A DNA stretch of 22,022 bases from JABCPO02 sp052174015 (GTDB lineage: Bacteria; Bacillota; Clostridia; TANB77; CAG-508): the NCBI GenBank assembly GCA_052174015.1, contig JBQMXM010000014.1, forward strand, positions 1-22,022. Reading direction: 5' to 3'. A program made the position numbers and the translations under genes. The notes below the pieces were generated by a model. That model saw only the letters and a list, made by a program, of their open reading frames with translations, was not told where the DNA came from and searched no databases. This document shows positions 7,227 to 15,800 of this stretch, in pieces; the stretch's first letter is position 1; every line of letters starts with the position of its first letter.

Positions 7227-8663
7227 TTAATATTGTCTACCCCATATAACCATTGTTTTAGCTGGTTTTCCACAGTATACACATTTATCTCCAACTATTT
7301 CTTGATTTAAAGGTATACATCTTGATTTTGTTCCTGTTTCCTCATAAATTTTATCTTCACAGTCACTGCAACCACACCACATTGTTTTAATCATTCCTTG
7401 ATTATTTTCCATAATTTCATTAAATTCTTGCATGTTGTTTGCAATACTTGTTTTTTCTTCCATTCTTTTTAAACAAATATTAAACATATTTTGTTGTATT
7501 TCTTCTAATAGATTTTTAATTTCTGTTTCTATATTGTCTAAACTTACTACTTTCTTTTCATGTGTATCTCTTCTAACTAAAATGCATGAATTATTTTCTA
7601 TATCTTTTGGACCTATTTCTAATCTAATTGGTACTCCTCTCATTTCCCAATCATTAAACTTATATCCTGCTGAATATTGGTCTCTATCATCTATTTTAAC
7701 GCGAACATCTGCTTTTTTAAGTCTTTCAAATAGTTTATCTGAATTCTCTAAAACACCTTCTTTATGTTGTGCTATTGGAATAATAACTGTTTGTATTGGT
7801 GCGATTCTAGGAGGCAATCTAAGCCCACGATTATCTCCATGCCCCATTATGATTGCACCAATTAATCTTGTAGAAATTCCCCAAGAAGTTTGATAAGCAA
7901 GTTCTTCTTTTCCTTCTCTATTTTGGAATTTAATATCAAATGCTTTAGCAAAGTTTTGTCCTAAATAATGTGATGTTCCTGCTTGTAATGCTTTACCATC
8001 ATGCATTAATGTTTCTACTGTATATGTTTTTACAGCTCCTGCAAATTTTTCTGATTCTGTCTTATTACCTTTAATTACAGGTAATGCTAAATAGTTTTCT
8101 ATAATATCTGCATATACTTCAAACATTTGAATCGTTCTTTCCATTGCTTCTGCTTCTGTTTCATGTATAGTATGTCCTTCTTGCCATAAGAATTCTCTAC
8201 TTCTTAAAAATGGTCTAGTTTCTTTTTCCCATCTTAATACATTACACCATTGGTTATATACAAATGGTAAATCTCTCCATGAACTTAACCATTTTGCATA
8301 CATTTTTGATATTGTTGTTTCAGATGTAGGCCTTATAAATAGTCTTTCATCTAATTTTTGATCTCCTGCATGTGTTACCCATGCAACTTCAGGAGCAAAA
8401 CCTTCAACATGGTCTTTTTCTTTTTCTAAAAAACTTTCGGGGATTAATAGTGGGAATGATGCATTTTCTACACCTGTTTCTTTAAATTTTTTATCTGTAT
8501 ATTCTTGTATTTTTTCCCATATTGCATATCCATATGGTCTTATAACGATACATCCTTTTGTATCACTATAATCTGCAAGCTCTGCTTTTAATACTATATC
8601 TGTATACCACTGTGCAAAGTCTTTATCTATATCTGTTATTTCTTTTACGTAATTTTCTTTCAT
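7227..8663 (-). CDS. proS: Prolyl-tRNA synthetase, short (type 3, archaeal/eukaryotic-like) form
   Basis: ProS charges tRNA-Pro with proline. At 478 residues it is the short class lacking the INS editing domain found in the roughly 570-residue bacterial form; this type occurs in many Clostridia and Mollicutes. Class II motifs are visible: motif 1 around IRPYGYAIWEKIQEYTD (about 42-58), motif 2 in LRWEKETRPFLRSREFLWQE (about 143-162), and motif 3 in GHGDNRGLRLPPRIAP. The anticodon-binding domain follows. The C-terminal module has clustered cysteines (WCGCSDCEDK, SRCIP, CVYCGK) that probably bind zinc, and ends in IWGRQY, the typical aromatic end of this subtype. The ATG at 8663 is preceded by AAGGTGG. 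It is flanked by its own promoter and terminator and appears monocistronic. The leader is only about 40-50 bases, too short for a T-box. Confidence 0.96.
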   Translation of the reverse strand: MKENYVKEITDIDKDFAQWYTDIVLKAELADYSDTKGCIVIRPYGYAIWEKIQEYTDKKFKETGVENASFPLLIPESFLEKEKDHVEGFAPEVAWVTHAGDQKLDERLFIRPTSETTISKMYAKWLSSWRDLPFVYNQWCNVLRWEKETRPFLRSREFLWQEGHTIHETEAEAMERTIQMFEVYADIIENYLALPVIKGNKTESEKFAGAVKTYTVETLMHDGKALQAGTSHYLGQNFAKAFDIKFQNREGKEELAYQTSWGISTRLIGAIIMGHGDNRGLRLPPRIAPIQTVIIPIAQHKEGVLENSDKLFERLKKADVRVKIDDRDQYSAGYKFNDWEMRGVPIRLEIGPKDIENNSCILVRRDTHEKKVVSLDNIETEIKNLLEEIQQNMFNICLKRMEEKTSIANNMQEFNEIMENNQGMIKTMWCGCSDCEDKIYEETGTKSRCIPLNQEIVGDKCVYCGKPAKTMVIWGRQY

Positions 8664-8713
8664 TTTTCCACCTTAATCCTTTTTATTTTTTATTTTTATT
8701 TAGTATAAGTATT

Positions 8714-8742
8714 ATTATACATCATTTAGCAATAAAAAACAA
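8714..8742 (-). promoter_or_regulatory. Probable promoter of proS
   Basis: A perfect TATAAT on the minus strand (8719-8714) lies about 50 bases upstream of the proS ATG, with a weak TTGTTT -35 (8742-8737) at a 17-base spacing. The -35 overlaps one arm of the terminator of the upstream ABC operon, so the two signals share DNA. Confidence 0.45.
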
Positions 8743-8786
8743 GAATAAGCACTGTATTATGTAATCTATTATGCTTTTTCTTGTTT
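8732..8786 (-). terminator. Intrinsic terminator of the ABC transporter operon
   Basis: Inverted arms AAACAAGAA (8737-8745) and TTCTTGTTT (8778-8786) extend through one mismatch by AAGCA/TGCTT, giving a stem of about 15 positions with a 20-base loop. On the minus strand the stem ends in a six-T run, about 58 bases after the permease stop. Position, stem and T-tract all fit a rho-independent terminator. Confidence 0.7.
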
Positions 8787-8843
8787 ATATTTATTTCTGT
8801 GTTTTGATATTTTTCGTTTTTTATTTAAATCGTTAAATATTAA

Positions 8844-11800
8844 TTAAATATTTTCTTTTCTTACAACTTCTATTATATCTTGTCTACTAATTTTCTTTTT
8901 AGCGTATAATGTTGAAATTAATGTTATTACTATGATTATAAATATTGCTGCTATTAATGATTTTAGTGATATAAAGTCAAACACTGCTAGCACATCTAAT
9001 TGCTGTTCTTTATATATTCCAAATTTTAATAATCCATATATTATTACTAATGATATTACTATACCATATATTATTGATTTGATTGATAATATATAGTTTT
9101 CATATCTTAACATTTGTCCTAAATTCTTTTTAGTCATTCCTATTGATTGTAATATTGCTAATTCTTTACTTCTTAAAAGTATATTTATACTTATATTTGC
9201 AAAAATATTAATTATAGCCATTAAAATCATAAGTATTAAAAATCCAAATATTAATATTCTAAATACAAATGTTAATATTTTAAAAATATCTATAATTTGT
9301 TGCATATCCATAACTTGTTCTAAAATTATATTTCCATCTTTGGTTGTATATTCTATTGGTGACTTTTTAATATTTTCTGATACTTCTTTTAATTGTTCTG
9401 TTTTAGTCTTACTTCCATCATTCTTATTTTTAATAACTATTAATACTTGTGATGATTTTGTCCTATTATTTATTATATTATTATATACTTCATTATTTAC
9501 ATATATTGTAATTGATGGCAATATTTCTGAGTTTTCTGAACTATTTTCAATAAGATTTGCATTTATATCATCAATAAATTCAACTTTATTTTTTTGTATT
9601 TTAGTAGTTTTTAATTTTTTGTTACTAGCACTAAAATTAATTAATTCAAAATTATTTTGTCTTTTTAATACTGTATATTCTTTATCTAGTTTTTTATCAT
9701 TTATTGTTACTTTATCTGCTATCTTTATTTCATCATTTTTTAAATCTTTTAAATTATACTTATTTTTAAATTCTTCTGTAAGCGTGTCTGTATTTATATA
9801 TCCTATATTAACTTTCTTATTTTCTATCTTTTCTTTATATTTATCATATGCTAATACAGTTTCTAAATTTTTGTTATTTATTTTTGATGTAAGTACATTT
9901 ATAGCTTTAAGTTTTGGACTTGTTAATTCTTCTGTAAAGTCTTGCTCTTTATCATTTTTAACTTCTTCTCTTGCTTTTTCAACTGATGATTGTTTTTGTG
10001 CTATTATTCTTTGCTTATTTTTTTCAACAAATTTTAAATATGATTGATTAAATATTTCTGTTTCTTTTCCTTCTAATATATCATTATATGCATATTCTAA
10101 TAATATGTTTCCTGATATTTTTCTATTTAAATCTTTTTCTAACTTTGTTTTAGTTTTGTCTATTATGCCTTTTGTATCTACTTCATTTTCTTTATCTGAA
10201 GTAATTACACTTCCAATTAAATTTTCATCATTACCTAAGAATGATTGTGTTTTTTTAGATATCTTATTAATTTGTGTATTTAGCATAAAATTAATTGTAC
10301 CTATTGTAAATATTAATATAAATGAGACTGTAAGTGATATTGTTGCTATCCTAAACTTACTTTTTACTCTTTTCATATTCTTTCTTGCTAAGTCAAACTT
10401 ATATCCAAATATTTTTTTAGATACCTTAGAAGTTTTAACTTTTCTTGTTTTAATCTTATAATCATCTATACCTTTTATTACATCTATAGCACTTGTTTTA
10501 CTTGCTCTTATTGCAGGTATTAATGATGAAATAATTATTAATATAAATGTTGCAATTAAAACTATAATTATTGCATTTAAATTAATTGAAAATATTAAAC
10601 TAAAAGTTTCATATCCACCTAGCAATTTAAATAACTCTTCAATCTTATTATTTATTATCTTAATAGTTACATAATCTCCTAAAATTCCAAATAATAAACC
10701 TAATATTATTCCAAATACTGCAAGAATCATCGCTTCTTTTACTACCATTACATATATTTGTTTTTTAGTCATACCTATTGATTTTAATATCCCATATTGT
10801 TTTTTCTTTTCCACGACTGACATATTAAATCCATTGTACACAATTATACTTGCAAGTACTCCTACTATGATGATTAATGCATTTCTAATTATTAATATAA
10901 AATTAAATTCTTTATGTTTTGAACCAAGTTTACCACGATTTGCTTCTTTTAATTCTAATAATGTATCATTTATTTCTACTTTTCCATTTAGTACATCATA
11001 ATTTTCTTTTTCTGCTTCTTTTTTATCTGTATTTTCATGTTCTGTATCTTTGTCTTTAATTACATATCCTAATTTTGATAATGCTTTTTTTGTTTGAGTT
11101 AAAATTGGTTCTTTCTTTACATTAATATATTTAGCTATAAACATTTTATTATATTTTTTACTACTATTTTGTACATTAGTTATAGCAACAATACCATCTG
11201 TCTGTTTACCTAATTTTTCCTTAAATATTCCTACTATTTTAAATTTCTTTTTATCATTCCCGTCTTGAATTGTAATTGTATCATTAATATTAAACTCTCT
11301 CTTATATATAAAATTAGAGTCATTTATTATGATTTCATTTTCATTTTTTGGATATCTTCCACTAAGTAATTCTGCTCCATTTAATTTTTGATTTTCATCT
11401 ACATTATTTATACCATATAATGTAAATTGAGCTTTACTAAGTACACTTTCTTTTAAATTTTTAGTTTTATCTGTTCTAGCTTTATTTATATATTTTTTAT
11501 CTATTTTTTGTTTTGTATTTTCATCTTCTTTATATAATGTATAATCTATAATATTATACATATTTTGATTTTCTAATATAAATTTTAATGTTTCTATACT
11601 TGCAATTTTTTCTGTTTCTTCATCCTTATTTTTTATATTTTTAATCTTATTATATTCTGCTAATTGTTTTTCACTCTCTTTTGAGCTAATTACATCATAC
11701 ATTTCTATATCTTTAAATACATCTAATTTTTCTATATCTTTTTTAGTATATTTAGAATCTAAATCTTTTACCTTTACATCAAAATCTCCACTTGTATTTA

Positions 11801-11954
11801 CAATACTATTTTGTATACCTTTCATACCACTTTCATACATTACTGCAATTCCTGTAAATGTTGCAACAATGACTATAATCATTAATATAGTTGTAAATGT
11901 TCTTTCCTTATTTAAAAACAAACTTTTAAATATCAACTTATTATTAGTTTTCAT
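8844..11954 (-). CDS. ABC transporter permease, FtsX/MacB-type with two large extracytoplasmic domains
   Basis: A 1036-residue permease with two FtsX-like halves. Predicted helices are near residues 21-41, 352-378, 405-430, 450-480, 535-557, 890-920, 955-978 and 995-1016. The two hydrophilic segments between them (about 42-350 and 558-888) should lie outside the cell. Each half carries the typical cytoplasmic coupling sequence: KKKQYGILKSIGMTKKQIY (about 383-401) and RSKELAILQSIGMTKKNLGQ (about 928-947). This fold works as a mechanotransmitter or exporter in lipoprotein, antimicrobial-peptide and macrolide systems, not as a classic uptake pore. Its start overlaps the end of the ATPase gene by 11 bases, with GAAAGGA ten bases upstream, so the two are translationally coupled. 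Both extracytoplasmic domains are unusually Lys/Glu/Asn-rich. The substrate cannot be read from sequence; the adjacent NRPS makes a small-molecule or self-protection role possible (inference). Confidence 0.85.
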   Translation of the reverse strand: MKTNNKLIFKSLFLNKERTFTTILMIIVIVATFTGIAVMYESGMKGIQNSIVNTSGDFDVKVKDLDSKYTKKDIEKLDVFKDIEMYDVISSKESEKQLAEYNKIKNIKNKDEETEKIASIETLKFILENQNMYNIIDYTLYKEDENTKQKIDKKYINKARTDKTKNLKESVLSKAQFTLYGINNVDENQKLNGAELLSGRYPKNENEIIINDSNFIYKREFNINDTITIQDGNDKKKFKIVGIFKEKLGKQTDGIVAITNVQNSSKKYNKMFIAKYINVKKEPILTQTKKALSKLGYVIKDKDTEHENTDKKEAEKENYDVLNGKVEINDTLLELKEANRGKLGSKHKEFNFILIIRNALIIIVGVLASIIVYNGFNMSVVEKKKQYGILKSIGMTKKQIYVMVVKEAMILAVFGIILGLLFGILGDYVTIKIINNKIEELFKLLGGYETFSLIFSINLNAIIIVLIATFILIIISSLIPAIRASKTSAIDVIKGIDDYKIKTRKVKTSKVSKKIFGYKFDLARKNMKRVKSKFRIATISLTVSFILIFTIGTINFMLNTQINKISKKTQSFLGNDENLIGSVITSDKENEVDTKGIIDKTKTKLEKDLNRKISGNILLEYAYNDILEGKETEIFNQSYLKFVEKNKQRIIAQKQSSVEKAREEVKNDKEQDFTEELTSPKLKAINVLTSKINNKNLETVLAYDKYKEKIENKKVNIGYINTDTLTEEFKNKYNLKDLKNDEIKIADKVTINDKKLDKEYTVLKRQNNFELINFSASNKKLKTTKIQKNKVEFIDDINANLIENSSENSEILPSITIYVNNEVYNNIINNRTKSSQVLIVIKNKNDGSKTKTEQLKEVSENIKKSPIEYTTKDGNIILEQVMDMQQIIDIFKILTFVFRILIFGFLILMILMAIINIFANISINILLRSKELAILQSIGMTKKNLGQMLRYENYILSIKSIIYGIVISLVIIYGLLKFGIYKEQQLDVLAVFDFISLKSLIAAIFIIIVITLISTLYAKKKISRQDIIEVVRKENI

Positions 11955-12225
11955 TATCTATTTTCCTTTCATCTGAAACTATTTTTCCGTCTTCAATTGT
12001 AATAATCCTATTTGCTCTTTTAGATAGTTCTGTATCATGTGTTATCATTACAATAGTTTGATTTAATTCCCTATTTGCTTTTTCTAATAATTTAATAATT
12101 TCTTCTGCATTTTTTGAATCTAAATTACCTGTTGGTTCATCTGCTAGTATTATTGCAGGGGAATTAATCAAAGCACGCCCTATCGATACTCTTTGTTGTT
12201 GTCCTCCCGATAATTGATTAGGTAA
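11944..12225 (-). pseudogene. ABC transporter ATP-binding protein, 3' part after a frameshift
   Basis: This holds the second half of the ATPase that begins at 12644. From 12225 the minus strand encodes LPNQLSGGQQQRVSIGRALI, which contains the ABC signature, and continues into NSPAIILADEPTGNLDSKNA (Walker B and D-loop) and IVMITHDTELS (H-loop). The ATG at 12171 is an internal Met or Leu-region codon within 'RALINSP', not a true start. The frame is joined to the 5' part only if one extra A is read at the seven-A run 12226-12232. With that correction the protein is 233 residues, the exact size of LolD/MacB-type ATPases. The end overlaps the permease start by 11 bases. Confidence 0.85.
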
Positions 12226-12644
12226 TTTTTTTCTATGTTCTTTAATTCTAATATATCTAATAATTTTTCTAATCTTTCTTTAAATTCTTTTGTATGCTTT
12301 CTTCCATCTATATCTGTTGGTAATACTATATTTTCTGCTACATTCAGTACTGGTAATAAATTAAAAAATTGATATACTATACCTACATTTCTTCTTCTAA
12401 ATTTAGATAATTTATCATTATTAAACTTATATATTTCATGTCCATTAACAATTACTTTACCACTTGTTGGTTTATCTACACCACCTATTAAATGTAATAA
12501 TGTTGACTTTCCTGAGCCACTTTTCCCAATAATTGATATAAATTCTCCTTCTTCTACTATTAAATCTACTCCATTTAAGGCTATTGTTTTATTATCTTTT
12601 TTTCCATATTCTTTAACTAATTTTTCTACTTTTATTATTTCCAT
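12180..12644 (-). CDS. ABC transporter ATP-binding protein (LolD/MacB-like), truncated 5' part
   Basis: The N-terminal half of the nucleotide-binding subunit that powers the FtsX-type permease. Visible are the A-loop region (EYGKKDNKTIALNGV), Walker A ISIIGKSGSGKSTLLHLIGG, the family-typical GGVDKPTSGKVIVNG, and the Q-loop VYQFFNLLPVLNVAENIVLP. As read, the frame shifts at the A run 12226-12232 and ends at 12180 with an unrelated tail (NYLINYREDNNKEYR), losing the signature, Walker B and H-loop, so this product alone cannot hydrolyse ATP. Two ATGs exist: 12650 lies only three bases from AGAAAGG, whereas 12644 lies nine bases away and gives MEIIKVEKLVKEYG, so I prefer 12644. A strong promoter lies just upstream. 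The break may be a sequencing indel, a real mutation, or a -1 recoding site. Confidence 0.85.
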   Translation of the reverse strand: MEIIKVEKLVKEYGKKDNKTIALNGVDLIVEEGEFISIIGKSGSGKSTLLHLIGGVDKPTSGKVIVNGHEIYKFNNDKLSKFRRRNVGIVYQFFNLLPVLNVAENIVLPTDIDGRKHTKEFKERLEKLLDILELKNIEKNYLINYREDNNKEYR

Positions 12645-12667
12645 ATTCATATTCCTTTCTACAATAT

Positions 12668-12695
12668 ATTATACCATTACATTTTGCTTTTTCAA
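12668..12695 (-). promoter_or_regulatory. Promoter of the ABC transporter operon
   Basis: On the minus strand TTGAAA (12695-12690) and a perfect TATAAT (12673-12668) are separated by 16 bases, about 24 bases before the preferred ATG at 12644. The short leader leaves room only for the Shine-Dalgarno site. The pentanucleotide repeat array lies immediately upstream of the -35, where an AT-rich UP element would sit. Confidence 0.65.
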
Positions 12696-12700
12696 TATAA

Positions 12701-12760
12701 TTAAATTAATATTAAATTAAATTAAATTAAATTACATTAGGTTAGGTTGGGTTAATTTAG
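12701..12760. repeat. Degenerating pentanucleotide tandem array (ATTAA-type)
   Basis: From 12711 the plus strand reads in five-base units: ATTAA four times, then ATTAC, ATTAG, GTTAG, GTTGG, GTTAA and TTTAG; two less exact units precede it. The period is kept while single bases drift, the pattern of an old microsatellite. It lies between the NRPS terminator and the -35 of the ABC operon promoter. No coding potential is seen. Confidence 0.75.
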
Positions 12761-12795
12761 TTTCTTAATTTAAAACATTTCTTAATTAAATAATT

Positions 12796-12834
12796 AAAAC
12801 AACCTTAAATTCAATATAAATTTAAGGTTGTTTT
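12796..12834 (-). terminator. Intrinsic terminator after the NRPS gene
   Basis: A perfect 16-base inverted repeat (12796-12811 and 12819-12834, core ACAACCTTAAATT/AATTTAAGGTTGT) with a seven-base loop, about 30 bases after the NRPS stop. On the minus strand it is followed by TTTTAATTATTT. On the plus strand the T-run is longer, so it may stop transcription from both sides. It separates the NRPS transcript from the ABC operon. Confidence 0.7.
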
Positions 12835-12864
12835 TTCTATTATATAAATTATGTATATAAATTA

Positions 12865-15800
12865 TTATGCATTTATGGGTTTCATATGTTGTTGTATATA
12901 TTTAACTACTCCTAATATATATTCTTTTGATACTTCATTAAATTCTATGTCATTTTCTTTTAGTATATATTGTGTTTGTTTTGAATCTATTTTTACAATA
13001 TTATTTCTATCCATATTACTATACATTGTAATATAGTTTATTATTCCATAGTATTTTTCTGGATTTTTTGATATTTTTTGAACATATTCTTCAATTGGAG
13101 TATATTTAATATCTATTGATGCTTCTTTTAATATTCCTATTACTTTTTCTAATGTTATATATTTTGTATTTTGTACATGATATATATTTAATGTTTTTTG
13201 TTTTTTAAGCATAACTAAATTCATAATTATATTAGCTAATTTATCTACAGGTGCAAATTCTATATTATCACCTACTATTTCTTTTGGTGTTTCTTTTAAT
13301 TCTAATAATGATTTTATCCTATTTGTAAATGCATTTTCTGACATATTTTCTTGGAATTTACAATCTGTTTCTCTATTAGTTATATTTCCAACTCTATATA
13401 TACTTGCAATAATATCTCCTTTTTCTACTGCATCAATTATATTTTTTTCACTTTCAAATTTTGTTCTAACATATATGTTATCCATATATTTTTGTCCAAC
13501 ATATAGTGTATTTTCTGTAAATGTTGCATCTTTTGTTTGTACCATCCCATATCCACTTACAGTTAGTGTTGATACATAGTTTAAAGGTATTTTAAATTCT
13601 TTTGCAAATGCAATCATTTTATTTGTTCCTTCTATATTTGTTTTTATAAATAATTCCTCATCCCCAAAATGTTTTACAATTGCAGCTGTTGATATTATTT
13701 GTCTTACACCTTTAGCTAGTCTATTATATTCTCTTTTATTTAATCCAAAGTTTTCTTTTAATATATCTCCATTAAAAACTTCTATTCTATCTAAATATTC
13801 TTTTGTTAATTCTTCACTAAAATAGTATTTTAATTTCTGATTTAATCTTTCTTTACTATTTAATCCTTCTTTTTCTCTAATTATTACATTGATATCATAT
13901 TTCGTATTAACTAAGAATTCTTTTAATATATGCATTCCTAAAAATCCTGTTGATCCAAATATTATTATCTTATTGTTTTTTTCTAAATTTTCAAGTTGTT
14001 CTAAATATTCTTCATTAATATTCTTTTTAGCATATGAGATATCTGTATATTTTTCTAAATTAGTATCTATATGGTCATCATAATTATTTTCTTCTATGTA
14101 TTTACATATATTTTGTATTGTTTGTAAGTTATATATTTTTTGTGTTGGTATATTTATTCCTTTTTTAACTAATTGCATTTGCATATTAATTATGTCTAAT
14201 GAGTCTATACCATATTTTAATATATTTTCATCAATACTTATTTCTATTTGCTTTGATATCTTTTTAAGTTCTTCTGCTACTATTTTTTCTAATTCTGTTT
14301 GTGGTAAAATTATTTTCTTTGATATTTCTATTGTATTTGGATTTGGTAAACATTTTTTATCTATCTTACCATTAATAGTTAATGGCATTTTTTCTAATAA
14401 TATGTATTTTTCTGGTATCATATATGGCATTAAATATTTTTGTAAATGCTGTTTTATATTATTTTCTATTTCTTGTTCTGTTATTTTCTTTTTATTATAT
14501 TGTTTATGTACAGCTTCTGTTACTGTATAATATACTACTATCTGCTTTTTATTTGTACTTTTTTCTTCATGTACCATTACATAACATTCTAATATATCTT
14601 TAAATTTTAATAATTGTGCTGATATTTCTCCAAGTTCAATCCTATATCCATTTATTTTAACTTGAAAATCTTTTCTACCTATATATTCCATTATTAGATT
14701 ATTATGTATTAAAGCTATATCTCCTGTTAAATACATCATATTATTTGTATATTTTGATTTTTTTCTAGTTGCTTTTGTTTTTTCTTCTAAATTTACATAT
14801 CCATCAAAAATTGATTTTGTTTCAATTACCATTTCTCCAAATGTTTCTAGTGGTAATATTCTACCATATTGATTAACTATATATATCATACTTTCTTTAG
14901 CAGGTACACCTATTGGTACTGAATCATATTTTTCATCTCTTTTACTATATATATGTTTCATTATACCTACAGTTGTTTCTGTTGGACCATATTCATTAAA
15001 AATCTTTAATCCTTGTATCTTACTACATATACTATTACATAATACATTTGATAATATATCTCCACCTAATATCATCTTTTTAATTGTTGTATTTTTTAAT
15101 AATTCTGGTTCAAACATATTTACTAATTTTAAATGTGCTGGTGTTAGTTTTAATATATCTAAATCTCTATTTTGCATCATTGATTTTAATGTATTTAATA
15201 TATCTTTTTTATCATATATATACATTGTATTTTTACTATATATTGGTGTAAATATTGATGTTACTGTTAAATCAAATGATATTGATGAATATAGTGGGAA
15301 ATTTGTTTTTTCATTTTTTACATATTCTTCTTTTGCCCATGTAATATATTTATATAGTGATTGATTAGAAATTGTAACTCCTTTTGGATTTGATGTTGAT
15401 CCTGATGTATATATTATATATGCAAGTGAATCTCCTAATCTCTCTAAATTTTTAATTAATTTTGATACTTGTCTTCTCTTACTTCGTATATTAATATCTT
15501 TTGAATTTTGTATTTTAAAATCATCTATTTCTAATATTATCTTAGAACTATTTATATTTTTTAATTCTAATTCTTGTACTTTTTCTAATTTTGTAATTAT
15601 TGCTTTTGCATTTGAATCTTCTAAAATATATATAATTCTTTCTTTAGGATAATTTTCGTCTATTGGAATATATGTTGCACCAATAACTAATACTGCTAAA
15701 ATATTAATAACTGTATATATATTTGCATCTGCAATTATTACTACTTTATCTTTAGCTTTAATACCTTTGGAAGTTAATTCTTCTGCTCTTTTTAGTACTG

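Noticed and set aside
8664..8731. T-box riboswitch upstream of proS
   Set aside because: The predicted leader is about 50 bases and lacks any specifier or T-box sequence.
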